DNA of 64,000 nt from Marinobacter sp. ELB17 (GCF_000169375.1 NZ_AAXY01000005.1:1-64000), one strand, 5' to 3'; positions 35,426 to 45,361 are shown, numbered from the stretch's first letter. The notes: generated by a model not told the origin, from the sequence alone. Made by a program: numbers and translations.

Positions 35426-38400
35426 GCACCTTGCGGCCTTGCTGAATTTCTTGCAGCAAGGTTTCGCGTAGGGACGCTAGGTAGCGGTCTACATCATTTT
35501 CATCGGCCAGCCAGGCTTTGTCGTAGGCAACGTGAAGGTTGCGCGAATGAACGTACTCGGCGGGCGGTTCCTTAACCTGGTGTGGCTTGTCGGCACCCTT
35601 TAAGCCAGGAGCTTGCTTTGGGTCTGTCGGGGGTGCAGATTTTTGATTGGCCAGGTCCACCATTCTGGCCAAGACCTTCTGATAGCCCTCTTCTTCAAAA
35701 AAGCGTAGGCGGTCATTAATGACAGCGATGATCTGTTGCCCGTCGATGTGCTCGCTCAGATCCTGGAACGGCTTGTTCAGTTCCGCCTTACGGGGCTCCG
35801 GCAGCAACTGGTATTCATCCATGCTCTGCATGCGTTCTTGCATGGTGTTCAGGGATGCGGCCGCTCTGGAACGAGTTTGGTTAACCTTTTCATCAATGCG
35901 CTCTTTCAGGCTGTCCAGTTGCCCCTTGAGCTGTTGGATGCGGCCGCCTTTGTAGCACTTGGGATCGTTGAGAATCGAGCGAATTTGCTCGATCTCATCT
36001 CCGGGCACGTAAATGAAATTGGGTTCCTGGCTCTGTAGCAGTGACCGCGCCTGGTTGTAGATGTCTTTCTGTGACCCGCTCATGAATTTTCGAATGGGGT
36101 CTATGGCGTCCTCTTTCAGATCCAGCAGCTGGTCTTCCTGCTTACTTAATTCGGTCAGGTGCCAGGTGTAAGGTTTGCCAGCAACGTCCTTCAATGTTTC
36201 CAAAGCAGGCTTTAAGGCACTGAGAAACGGGTACTGGCCAGCCTGGGCTGCCAGTGGATTAAGCTGATGGAACATGTCCTGGAAGGCTTCGCCAGTTTCC
36301 TTGCCCAAGGCTTTGGCTTCGCCGCTTCGGGGCGGGCCGTCGAAAAAGTCCTCGTAGAACGCCTTGAGGGCCCGCACCTGGGACGCTGTAAACTCTATTT
36401 GCGGTTCCAGAACCAGGTTGTTGTGCCCGTGGGTATTGCGTAACGCGCGTTCGAGTTCAGCGTCTTCCAGGATGTTACCGTCGAGACGAACCTCTACCTT
36501 TCCGCGTGCACACAGGTTGGCCAACGTGCAGAGAATAGCGGCGTAGTACCAGCCATATGGCTTGCGCTCAAATTTTTCCAGCAGGCCCTTCAAGGTGGTG
36601 CGAACACCGCCACGATTGTTGCTCTGAATAAAGGCCAGCACTTCCTGTTCGGACTCCGCCAGGGCGGTCGCATCATTACCAAACAAACCGTCTTCTGCCC
36701 GCTTCAGGCAGTTGCTTATATCGTTTTCCGAGTAGGAAACACCTCGCAGCATGCGGAGGTTGGGGTAAGCGCGGGCAATCAGCTCATGAAAACCCCGAAT
36801 AATGCGGGTTTGAGGGTCTTCGTTGGGCACCTCTACATCCGCGCCGCCAATCAGGAGCTTGGACTTGCTGAGGAGAGACTGAACTTGCTGTTTTATCCGG
36901 GCTTCACGTTCACGATTCTGGAAGCCTTTGTCGTTCAGAATCCGTTTAACAGACTCCTGTTGGGTCACCGAGATGTTCTGTTTGATGTATTTTTCTGTGC
37001 GTTTGAGCATTAGCAGATCACGCACCAAACGCTCATCAGAGGGCATCAGAACGAAGAGTTCATCGGCTTTGTAGGTTGAAGCGGTGCGGAGCATTTGCTC
37101 GTTGTCGGTATGCTCGTGAAATGGGCTCACGATATTAATACCCAGTTCGTATTCGCGCCCGTGCAGCCGGTCATCCAGCTTGCGCGAATAGGTATAGTCC
37201 TGCCCTTGGTTCTGGGAAGGTCCTGCATCGTAGCGAATTTTACGCTGCTTGATGACGTAGTCGAAGATGATCTTCTCAAGCTCATCTGCAACGTCGGATG
37301 ACTCGACTTCCACATTCTTGATTTCCTGTTCGACGTCTTTCTCTTCGTCAGTCAGGTACTCGTACTGGTCGCCGTTGCGCTGTATGTAGGTTTGCTGTTC
37401 CAGCAGGCTGAGTGCCTCTTCGATTTTCTTCCGAAGTGTCGGCAGATCCTGATCGAATGCGTCCAACATGAGCACACAGAGGTTACGAACGGTTGGTTTG
37501 AACTCTTTGACGTATTTCACCAAAAACAAAGCTTTCAGCAATCGAATCGCGAACGGGCCGTCCAGGTGGTTTTCGGCCTGGATGATTGCGCGTTGTATTT
37601 GTGACTTCAGTGCAGACCGGATGCCTTCGAACATAAGGTCGAAAGTCGCTAACTGACCTATCTGGTGATCACCGATGTGGATGGCGACTTGCTGAAATAC
37701 GCCCAGCATGGAGCGTTCACCCACCGAGCTGTGTTTGCCTTCAAACGCACTGTGCTGCGACAAATTCTGAATCGCCGACTGGAAGAGTGCGAATTGATAG
37801 GGAATAAACGGGTAGCTGTGGATGAAGTGGTCCCGATCGCGAAAATTACGGTAGGTGGCTGAACCGTCCGCAAAGTCGAAAAGGGTTTTGAAGTTGTTGG
37901 ACTGCGAGCGGTAAACATCCGATAGCTGATTAACACCCTCCTCGGTCTTTGTCAGCAGGCGTTTCTGAATCACTTCGGCCACGTCTGCGCTGGACAGCTT
38001 CATGCGGTTGTTAAAGCGCGCCTGAATTTTTGAGAAGTCATTCCCCTGCTGCTTGCCCAGCTCACCGACGACGTTCTTCATCTCTTCCTGAGCAGTGACC
38101 ACAATCCAGGCGCGGCCCCGGCACTTGGTGGCCAAACTTTCCGCGATGGTCTGCAGGTTGGTCATCAGCTTGATGTTGTCGGCAATGTACTGGCCTACTT
38201 CGTCGACAAAGAAGTTCAGACGAAATTCTTTATGCCCGCCTTCAGCCGCTTGCTTCTCGATATACGCGTTAACGTTGTCCGCAAAATCTTCAATCGAGAC
38301 ACGGTAATCGCTCCGATATTTATCAAGGATACCCATTGCCGACTGTTGGTCGGTTCCGGTCACCGCAGCGTAAGCCTTAGCAATATTCGCCCCCTCCAAA

Positions 38401-39002
38401 AGCGCCTGCTCACGACCTCTCTGCCAAGGCCGCCCGGCCACGTTTTCATATTCGGCTTTGAACTGCTGGTAAAAGTCGCGGCTGTCCAGGTCACGCTCGA
38501 ATTGGGCGATGTGCCCTTGTTTGCCGTAATAACCACGCATTTCGTCAAAGACTTTAACGAATACCGCCAGCAGCGCATCGATTTGGGTTTTGCTGATAAC
38601 GTCGGCTTTCTGATCAATATTGAACAAAATACTCTTTGAGGGAATGGCGACTGCCCTCTTCAAACCAGCTCGGAGAATTTCGTTGTCGATGCATTTTGGA
38701 AGGAAACGTTCCAGGGTTGAAGCACCATCCATCTCTTGACTTTCGAGCACCCGGTTCTCAAGTAACAGGGCCAGCATTTTAAGTAGATGCGACTTACCCG
38801 ACCCAAAGAAGCCGGAAACCCAAACACCGTTCGCACCTTCGTAGTTGTTGTAGGCATCCAGAAAATCTTCAAGGCGCTTTTCAACTTCGTTCGTCAGCAC
38901 GTATTCGTCAATTTCGAGGCGAAGGCTGGCCTCGTCGTCGGCTTTGATGACACCTTCGATCGGGCGGTCAACGGGTTTTAAAAAGATGCTCTTCAGTGTC
39001 AT
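35418..39002 (-). CDS. brxC: BREX P-loop ATPase BrxC
   Basis: 1194 residues. Walker A GFFGSGKS is at 64-71 after the LRLEIDEYVLT N-terminal segment typical of BrxC/PglY. Long predicted coiled-coil stretches follow in the second half. BrxC is a core ATPase of BREX, needed for both methylation and exclusion in type 1 systems. It starts 41 bases after brxB, so the gene belongs to the same transcript. The C-terminal sixth contains a Pro/Gln linker (residues about 1125-1155) before the final helix. Confidence 0.96.
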   Translation of the reverse strand: MTLKSIFLKPVDRPIEGVIKADDEASLRLEIDEYVLTNEVEKRLEDFLDAYNNYEGANGVWVSGFFGSGKSHLLKMLALLLENRVLESQEMDGASTLERFLPKCIDNEILRAGLKRAVAIPSKSILFNIDQKADVISKTQIDALLAVFVKVFDEMRGYYGKQGHIAQFERDLDSRDFYQQFKAEYENVAGRPWQRGREQALLEGANIAKAYAAVTGTDQQSAMGILDKYRSDYRVSIEDFADNVNAYIEKQAAEGGHKEFRLNFFVDEVGQYIADNIKLMTNLQTIAESLATKCRGRAWIVVTAQEEMKNVVGELGKQQGNDFSKIQARFNNRMKLSSADVAEVIQKRLLTKTEEGVNQLSDVYRSQSNNFKTLFDFADGSATYRNFRDRDHFIHSYPFIPYQFALFQSAIQNLSQHSAFEGKHSSVGERSMLGVFQQVAIHIGDHQIGQLATFDLMFEGIRSALKSQIQRAIIQAENHLDGPFAIRLLKALFLVKYVKEFKPTVRNLCVLMLDAFDQDLPTLRKKIEEALSLLEQQTYIQRNGDQYEYLTDEEKDVEQEIKNVEVESSDVADELEKIIFDYVIKQRKIRYDAGPSQNQGQDYTYSRKLDDRLHGREYELGINIVSPFHEHTDNEQMLRTASTYKADELFVLMPSDERLVRDLLMLKRTEKYIKQNISVTQQESVKRILNDKGFQNREREARIKQQVQSLLSKSKLLIGGADVEVPNEDPQTRIIRGFHELIARAYPNLRMLRGVSYSENDISNCLKRAEDGLFGNDATALAESEQEVLAFIQSNNRGGVRTTLKGLLEKFERKPYGWYYAAILCTLANLCARGKVEVRLDGNILEDAELERALRNTHGHNNLVLEPQIEFTASQVRALKAFYEDFFDGPPRSGEAKALGKETGEAFQDMFHQLNPLAAQAGQYPFLSALKPALETLKDVAGKPYTWHLTELSKQEDQLLDLKEDAIDPIRKFMSGSQKDIYNQARSLLQSQEPNFIYVPGDEIEQIRSILNDPKCYKGGRIQQLKGQLDSLKERIDEKVNQTRSRAAASLNTMQERMQSMDEYQLLPEPRKAELNKPFQDLSEHIDGQQIIAVINDRLRFFEEEGYQKVLARMVDLANQKSAPPTDPKQAPGLKGADKPHQVKEPPAEYVHSRNLHVAYDKAWLADENDVDRYLASLRETLLQEIQQGRKVQI

Positions 39003-39043
39003 TGCACTTCCCTTAATAAAGGCGCCTCGATTTTTACGTCCGA

Positions 39044-39655
39044 TCAGGCTTCGTAATGAAAGATGTTGAACGCGCGGTAGTACTTGTCGTCGTGAAGCCT
39101 GCCAAACAAGTCCAGTGAGGAACCCGTTTCCAGCGAATGGGTATAGGTCCCCGGGAAAAACATCACCGTTGGCTTGTCTTTCGCCGTACTTTGTAAGTTA
39201 TTGAGCACATTGTGAGAACGGATAAAAGGAAAGACCTCCCCTACACCCGATAGAAACAGCACGTCGAACTCTACCGCGTGTAACTTCTTCGCGATCGCCG
39301 GCACAAGGTGCGCATCGGGATCCAGAACTCCTTGAAGCAGATCCGTCAGTTCGCCTTTTGAAACCGTCGGTTCAAGATCAATGACCTGGCTCCACAACTC
39401 TCTTTCTTTCAAAAGCTCTACGGCGAGATCGTATAGATTGATGCTGAGAACCTTGATTCCTTTCTGCTCCAGGCGGTTGACCAATTGGCTTTGCAAGCGC
39501 TCCATTTCAACCGCTTCTTCGATTCTGAAAGGGCAGATAAAAAATGGCACTTCATTGCCGAGCCCTTGTTTATTCAGGAACCGCTGCCCTGAAATAACGC
39601 TATAAAGATGCTGAAACCGGTCTTGCATCGGCATTCTGGCAATGTCTTTACTCAC
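39044..39655 (-). CDS. brxB: BREX protein BrxB (DUF1788)
   Basis: 203-residue DUF1788 protein. It starts with a 4-base ATGA overlap with brxA, the usual arrangement of type 1 BREX. The segment FFPGTYTHSLETGSSLDLFGRL near the C-terminus, which resembles a P-loop-lacking nucleotide-binding fold, is characteristic of the family. Its role is structural within the BREX complex; no catalytic motif is visible. Confidence 0.94.
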   Translation of the reverse strand: MSKDIARMPMQDRFQHLYSVISGQRFLNKQGLGNEVPFFICPFRIEEAVEMERLQSQLVNRLEQKGIKVLSINLYDLAVELLKERELWSQVIDLEPTVSKGELTDLLQGVLDPDAHLVPAIAKKLHAVEFDVLFLSGVGEVFPFIRSHNVLNNLQSTAKDKPTVMFFPGTYTHSLETGSSLDLFGRLHDDKYYRAFNIFHYEA

Positions 39656-40269
39656 AGTGACATCCCTTTGATATCGGATTCAAAAACGGGAAAGTAAAGA
39701 AATTCATCAGGATGGTTCTGACGAATGAGCCCTACCAACCTGGGGCTGAGAATGACTCTATTGATCGTTTTCCCTTTGGTCACCAGCTCGGCCTCCCGGA
39801 GCATCCTGAAGGTTACCTGGCGTAACTTATCCCTTGTAGACGGGCTCGCTTGATCAAGCTCATCGTGCCACTCTGATTTTTTATTGAAAAAAGCATCAAA
39901 GTCTTCATAGGTCAGATCGATTTTCATCGACAGGAAACGCTCCCTTATAACCTCCATAGCGAAATCGGCGACGAACTGGTAAAGCCTGCAAACCGCCAGC
40001 CATAAAATATGCGCTTGGTCATGAGGGCTGCCCTCAGTCAAGAAATCCAACTCTTCTTCGCTAAGCGTTTTCAAACGAGCAACGGTTTCACGGCATACCC
40101 GCTTGGCGGTGCTTTCTGTTCTTGTCTGGAGAAGGTTACGCTTTACACCTTCTACCCGCACAGACTCCCAATCGCCAAGCTCATGAAAAAGCCCGGCCAG
40201 AAGAACCGATTCACGATGATAAAGGCTGCCAGAGGTAAAAGAGATTCGATACCTGTTGTTACTTGCCAT
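39652..40269 (-). CDS. brxA: BREX protein BrxA (DUF1819)
   Basis: About 205 residues from the ATG at 40269; a TTG at 40296 would add nine residues and is less likely. The YRISFTSGSLYHRES N-terminus and the helical middle fit DUF1819, a small DNA-binding protein that opens type 1 BREX operons. The 190-base gap to the helicase upstream suggests that BREX has its own promoter here. Confidence 0.94.
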   Translation of the reverse strand: MASNNRYRISFTSGSLYHRESVLLAGLFHELGDWESVRVEGVKRNLLQTRTESTAKRVCRETVARLKTLSEEELDFLTEGSPHDQAHILWLAVCRLYQFVADFAMEVIRERFLSMKIDLTYEDFDAFFNKKSEWHDELDQASPSTRDKLRQVTFRMLREAELVTKGKTINRVILSPRLVGLIRQNHPDEFLYFPVFESDIKGMSL

Positions 40270-40462
40270 TCGATTTGCGCGCTCTCGTGTACTCAATTCA
40301 ACAGATGGTCAATATTTGAGCGGATCCACTCCTAATTTTACACAAAATGGCCCGAATTTCCGACAAACCCCAATGTAACGATGCGAGTAGCAAACCTCAA
40401 ATCACTTCCGGACTTACTAATGTCAGGAACTATGTTGGTATGGCCACTATCACATTGCGCGA

Positions 40463-43291
40463 TCACCCTAACCAGGCACCTGAAACCCACTGATTATTTT
40501 CTGGATGCAAATTCAGATTACTCACCTCTTTCAGCCTGTTATCCGCTGCGAGTTCCGCTTGCTTGAACATCACCTGATTCTCGCTGGAAACAGAATTCAG
40601 CGTTCCCGTAAAACCTTTCGTTTTCAACCAACTCCCGAAGGCTTCAGGGTTTGTTTGTACTTCACCATTGGGCTTTACAAGATAGGCCGTATATTCCTGC
40701 CTCATTCGGTTGCCCTGATCGTTTTGCCAGCGAAGGAGGCTGGTCAGCAGAGCTCCTTGCCCAAGGGATTGATTCTTTATCACGGCACTCAAACCCATAA
40801 AATCGTAGCTTTTCGCTTTTTTGAGTAGAAATTGCATTAGAAACGAGTCTAAATCCAGCATGTGAGTGTTCGGTCGATTTACAACCAACTCCCGGTCGAG
40901 GGTGACCTCGTAACGACTGCGACTAATTCCCAGCTCCTGCTGTGCAGATTCTGATAGCCGGATATGAAAGAGTCTTCCTTCGTGGGTGGTTTCAACAATC
41001 TCAATATCCAGCATCTGGAACATCCCCAGAACAAACGCCACACCGTGCTCATGATCAATGCGCAGGCTGCTGTCAGTCTCATTGGGATTAAAACCTGCCG
41101 CATGCTCGAAAAGCTCTCGCTGCTTCTCTGTTGCGGATTTTGCGCGATCCAGGGCATCTGATATGCGCTCCTGAGTTCGCGTAATTCCCTCCATAGTCGC
41201 TTGTTCCAGAATCTGGTTTACATCGAGCAAATCCGCCAGCTCACCCAAAATATCGTCACGCAGCTGTTCGTTGTATTCGTCACTCACCCCTGCCAGGTCG
41301 TCAACGACTCGTTCAATTCGGGTGTACATCAGTTCCATTACCTGCTCATCAGCCGTGTCTGGAGAATGGAGATTAAACACAACGACACGCTTTTTCTGCC
41401 CATATCGATACAATCGGCCGATTCTTTGTACCAGCCGCATGGGGTTCCAGGGCAAGTCGTAATTCACCATGATGTGACACTTCCGCTGAAGATTGATACC
41501 TTCACCGCCAGCTTCCGTGGAAACTAAGAAGTTTGCGCCTTCTTCGAACCGCGCAATGGCATCCCTGCGCTGAGCGTGAGGCATTGAGCCGTTAATCAAC
41601 TCTACTGAGCCCTCGCCGAACCGTTTTTCCAAAATCTCGCGAATATAGGCCTGAGTCGCACGATATTCAGTAAAGATCAGAACTTTTTCTTTAGAATTGG
41701 GCGTAAGAATCTTGGCGATCAGCTGGTCGGCGAAGCCCTGCAATTTCCTGTCGTCATCACGCAGTGCCCCCGCCTCGGAAATCAGCTCATCGAGATGCTC
41801 CAGCTCACCTTCAAAGAACTCCCGTGCATCGGAGTGAAGCTGCTCTTCCCATTCGCCGAAAAAGCGCTGGTCCTGTGACTCAAGTTCTTCCAATTTGAAC
41901 CCTTTAACCAGTTCGCCTTCAAGTCTGGCTTTTCGATTGATCAACGCTTGATGAATGGCCGCTACACTCGAAGCCGCCAGCTTGCGGTACACAGTCATTA
42001 CAAAGCCAATGGCGTTCCCCCTGACTCCAAGGGCTGCGCCTGCTGCATAGCCTTTGCGCAGGTAGTCCTGAAGCTTCCGGTCAAACTCCTTTGCCGCTTC
42101 GGACACATGCACTGGAACAGAGCTGGTTGTTTTCCCTCTGAACAGAAAATTGCCTTCTGCATCCGTCACATCCGCTTTGTTATTCCGAAAAACCATTTCG
42201 CCGATGATTTCCGGATTCAACGCGAGCGTGGCGATATCCTCTTTGCGTTCCGGGTGCAGCAGTTCCAACAGTGCCTGAAATTTATCTTGCATACCTTGAT
42301 GAGGAGTCGCACTCAACAAGATCAAGGCGTCCGTATGGCCTCGCAAATTTGCGGCCAACTGAAATCGTTGAGACGCCTCCAGCTTCATTCCGTACTGCCG
42401 GCGACTCAACCGGTGGGCCTCGTCAAAAACAATTATGTCCCATTTGCCAGCCTGCTGAATTCGTTCTAAATTTTCCGGAATCTTCAATCGATCGATTGAG
42501 GCAATGACAAAATCAAACATCTTCCAATGGCGAGGCTCATTGATTGTAAAATCCTCACCGAAAATCTGGAACTCGCCCATCTTGAATTTGTAATTCAGTT
42601 CTTCCTGCCACTGTTTTGTCAGACCTGCTGGCGTGACTAACAGAACTCGTTTCAGTTGGCCTCGTTGTTTCAGAGCAGCCAGAAGCATACCGGTTTCGAT
42701 TGTTTTACCGAGACCAACATCGTCGGCGATCAGCCAATTTAAATGGCCAGATGCGAGTATGTGGTGTACCAGATGTATCTGATGTGGGAGTGGATCTATC
42801 TCTAAATGGGAGAGCGAGCCTGTGTTCTCGTTCCAGATCTCCAAGGCGTGGGCCAAAGACTTAAGTCGAAAGCGCTCTGCGCTGTCATCGGGGCCTGTAT
42901 CACCCAAAATAAAGCGGTGCCTCGCCCCCTTTATCTGGCGCAGATTTTCATAGGGTAACCAAACCTGCTGGCCCAGCTGGTAGAAGTCGACCAGTGCCTG
43001 GTCACAGTCACCAATGGTTCGCACTCGTTGAATAACACCTTCACCAAGCGACGTTCTGACTCGCGAATTTGGGAGATCCTGAACCTCCATCTGCAGCTTG
43101 AATCCGCTTCGTAGCTTACTCAGAGATTCCGCGGAAACTTGCCCGGTCTTCTGCCATTTTACGCTGACAATGACGTCATCACCCCTGTCCACTGAGCTAA
43201 CGACGCGGCCCAAAATACTCTCTTCCGCAGAAGACACTTTTTTAACCCAGCAGTTTTTGACCGGTAACAGACGCCTCTTGGCTTTACTCAC
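40463..43291 (-). CDS. SNF2/RapA-like helicase upstream of BREX
   Basis: 942-residue superfamily 2 helicase. Motif I is DDVGLGKT (Lys196), motif II is DEAH at 290-293, and motifs V-VI are visible as STEAGGEGINLQ and QRIGRLYRYGQ. The N-terminal 130 residues look like small beta-barrel (Tudor/SH3-like) domains, as in RapA/HepA. BREX subtypes outside type 1 carry helicases (BrxHI, BrxHII), but type 1 does not normally include one. The gene overlaps the upstream TPR gene by four bases, so the two are coupled. DNA-translocating defence activity is inferred. Confidence 0.85.
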   Translation of the reverse strand: MSKAKRRLLPVKNCWVKKVSSAEESILGRVVSSVDRGDDVIVSVKWQKTGQVSAESLSKLRSGFKLQMEVQDLPNSRVRTSLGEGVIQRVRTIGDCDQALVDFYQLGQQVWLPYENLRQIKGARHRFILGDTGPDDSAERFRLKSLAHALEIWNENTGSLSHLEIDPLPHQIHLVHHILASGHLNWLIADDVGLGKTIETGMLLAALKQRGQLKRVLLVTPAGLTKQWQEELNYKFKMGEFQIFGEDFTINEPRHWKMFDFVIASIDRLKIPENLERIQQAGKWDIIVFDEAHRLSRRQYGMKLEASQRFQLAANLRGHTDALILLSATPHQGMQDKFQALLELLHPERKEDIATLALNPEIIGEMVFRNNKADVTDAEGNFLFRGKTTSSVPVHVSEAAKEFDRKLQDYLRKGYAAGAALGVRGNAIGFVMTVYRKLAASSVAAIHQALINRKARLEGELVKGFKLEELESQDQRFFGEWEEQLHSDAREFFEGELEHLDELISEAGALRDDDRKLQGFADQLIAKILTPNSKEKVLIFTEYRATQAYIREILEKRFGEGSVELINGSMPHAQRRDAIARFEEGANFLVSTEAGGEGINLQRKCHIMVNYDLPWNPMRLVQRIGRLYRYGQKKRVVVFNLHSPDTADEQVMELMYTRIERVVDDLAGVSDEYNEQLRDDILGELADLLDVNQILEQATMEGITRTQERISDALDRAKSATEKQRELFEHAAGFNPNETDSSLRIDHEHGVAFVLGMFQMLDIEIVETTHEGRLFHIRLSESAQQELGISRSRYEVTLDRELVVNRPNTHMLDLDSFLMQFLLKKAKSYDFMGLSAVIKNQSLGQGALLTSLLRWQNDQGNRMRQEYTAYLVKPNGEVQTNPEAFGSWLKTKGFTGTLNSVSSENQVMFKQAELAADNRLKEVSNLNLHPENNQWVSGAWLG

Positions 43292-44949
43292 TTGCTTTCC
43301 TTTTCGTCGTCAAACGCTTCCTTCGGCAGAACTTTAAACATATTGCTAACTCCGTGGATCTCAAACCCACTATCTGCCCCAAGTTCTCTCAGCTCTACCC
43401 TCATTTTCGATATTGAACTGATAAGCTCTGAATTATCGGCACCCCACTCTTCCTCCACTGGCAAACTAAACATGAAATTAATATCGCTAGGAAGAGTTCG
43501 TTTAGTTGCGATGATTCTATAATGTAAATACTTGAGAAAGGCTTTGAAGTGCTTTCTCAAACGGTTGTGGGAATACCACTCGTCGTATAGTTCATCGATG
43601 AAAGCTTCTATTTCAGCTTCGTCTGGGATGTTCGGAAAGCACCGAACTAGTCGAAGTGCATCAACCCAACTAAAGTTCTTGTACACCGCATCAGCCTGCA
43701 TAAGCGGCGCATTCGATTTCATACGGAAGCACGTCCACAGATGCTCGCTACTGAACCAAATCGACCGAACATGCCGCGCTAGCAAAATTTCCTCTGGGAC
43801 CGCTCCCCTCTCAATTTGATCTTCGATCGCTATACGCGCGGCACCCCATCCACTTTCCACAAAGATCGCCTCAAGCAACGGCAGATGTTCACGATCCCAC
43901 TCAACTCGACTCAGAACTTCAATAGCGACTTGGCGAGCCCTCGCGGCACGCGTGATACCTTTCTGAGCGAGTTCTTCATCTTCATTATCGCGGCTTGCAT
44001 CTTCTTCAAAGTCGTCGAGATCTTCCCAGCCAAAATCTTCCGAAATAGAATCGTCATCTAATAGACTGCTTTCCACGAAATCAAATTCGGGGCCGGCTTC
44101 ATTCAGGTCGTCATCAAAATCATCGTCTACGTCGATAACATCAAGGTCATCGACATCTAGCTCAGGGAGTTCAAATTCTTCGTCGGCTTCTTCAGACTCG
44201 TATTCGATTGGGAGCGCCAATTGCCTGGCTTCGGTCTGGATAAAAAATGCTGTGACCTGTGGGTCTAACGGGGGCTCAGGAGCATCATTTGTAAGGGCAT
44301 ATTCTGGGTGCTCAATGGCATCGCTTGAGCTTTCTGCTTCAATAACAGTATTTGACTCTATTTCCTCCGACACGAATAGCTCATCTGCGCAAGCTGGTTT
44401 TTCTTCAAACGCAATTGGTTGTTCGGGTTCTGCCCTCCTCCAGAGCTTTTTGACTACCGTAATCCGAGGCTCATTACCTTTACTGGCTGTTGGTTCAGTC
44501 CGCTTTGACCCATTTCCGTTGAGATGCAGTGTCCGAGAGCTATTTTCTTTAGGCCTCTCGTCTGCCGCATCAGTAGCTTCCAATTCATCCAGAATAGAGA
44601 ACTCGTCGTTTGACGGCTCTTCTGCCCTCTCCTCCAGGTATCCTGCATCAGCTTCGGTGAAAGCCTCCGGTGCATAGTCATTGTTATAAACAGGATTCGA
44701 GCTTGATTGAGCGAGGGATCGCCGCAAATAGACCACGGCTTTTTCAGGTTGACGATTTAAAAGGTAAACACGGCCTAAGGCACTTAGAAGTGAAGAATCA
44801 TTCGGAGAATAGGAAACCGCTTCCTCTAGTACATCTATTGCGGCTTGCCGCAACCCTTGGGTTACAAGCTTATTGACTTGAGAAAGTAGGGATGACGAAG
44901 CTCCTGGCAGATTGGAGCCTAGTTCTTTTTTTTTGTTGATCCCTACCAT
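43288..44949 (-). CDS. Acidic TPR-containing protein coupled to the SNF2 helicase
   Basis: 553 residues in three parts. A TPR-like repeat lies at about 20-85 (VTQGLRQAAIDVLEEAVSYSP and the next helix pair). A very acidic, low-complexity middle follows (about 240-320, runs of Asp and Glu). The C-terminal third is a globular helical domain rich in Trp and aromatic residues (SRVEWDREHLPLL). No known family is recognised for the latter. The ATG follows AAGGAATGCCTG, a good ribosome site. Its 4-base overlap with the helicase suggests a stable complex. The acidic region could mimic DNA or bind a basic partner. Confidence 0.75.
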   Translation of the reverse strand: MVGINKKKELGSNLPGASSSLLSQVNKLVTQGLRQAAIDVLEEAVSYSPNDSSLLSALGRVYLLNRQPEKAVVYLRRSLAQSSSNPVYNNDYAPEAFTEADAGYLEERAEEPSNDEFSILDELEATDAADERPKENSSRTLHLNGNGSKRTEPTASKGNEPRITVVKKLWRRAEPEQPIAFEEKPACADELFVSEEIESNTVIEAESSSDAIEHPEYALTNDAPEPPLDPQVTAFFIQTEARQLALPIEYESEEADEEFELPELDVDDLDVIDVDDDFDDDLNEAGPEFDFVESSLLDDDSISEDFGWEDLDDFEEDASRDNEDEELAQKGITRAARARQVAIEVLSRVEWDREHLPLLEAIFVESGWGAARIAIEDQIERGAVPEEILLARHVRSIWFSSEHLWTCFRMKSNAPLMQADAVYKNFSWVDALRLVRCFPNIPDEAEIEAFIDELYDEWYSHNRLRKHFKAFLKYLHYRIIATKRTLPSDINFMFSLPVEEEWGADNSELISSISKMRVELRELGADSGFEIHGVSNMFKVLPKEAFDDEKESK

Positions 44950-45361
44950 CAGGCATTCCTTTTATTTTCGCAAAACTCCAATAGCAGCCCGAACACAGAA
45001 GTCGCCAAGCTAGCTTGAATTTGCTATTGCCCCGCATAAAGTCCCGAAATTTCACGCATAAATCGACGCGCTTTGACGACAAAACATAAGCCGAATCTGT
45101 ACTTTCATTTCGCTCAATACTGCTTGATCTAACGACAGATGCCAAGCATCAAAATTCTGGCAACTAATACAGAGAAAGAACACTTAGGAAAAACGGATAT
45201 TAACTAAAAAGTGGCGATCATGATCGCCTGCGATGACCAGCACATCATCCTCAAAAGCCATCACCAGCCTAACACTCCTATAGCAGTAACCATTGCCGAT
45301 TGAATGCACACAGGACGCAATCGCGCTCACCCGACGCAGTGGGAGATAATGAGCTATGGGC
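44950..45361. other. Noncoding stretch upstream of the TPR gene
   Basis: About 410 bases without a supported gene. It holds the CGCATAAA motifs and must contain the TPR-helicase promoter. A minus-strand frame ending at 45184 has a toxin-like feel at its tail, but no start or family supports it. Confidence 0.5.
45033..45070. promoter_or_regulatory. Two CGCATAAA motifs upstream of the TPR-helicase pair
   Basis: CGCATAAA occurs at 45033-45040 and 45055-45062, 22 bases apart (about two helical turns). The second extends to CGCATAAATCGACGCG, identical at 14 of 16 positions to the element at 34003-34018 upstream of pglX. They lie 85-120 bases before the TPR gene start and may be the operator of its promoter. 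Confidence 0.5.

Noticed and set aside
40463..43291. Calling the helicase DrmD and the region a DISARM system
   Set aside because: No DrmA, DrmB or DrmC partner is present and the N-terminus looks like RapA/HepA; BREX genes explain the neighbourhood better.
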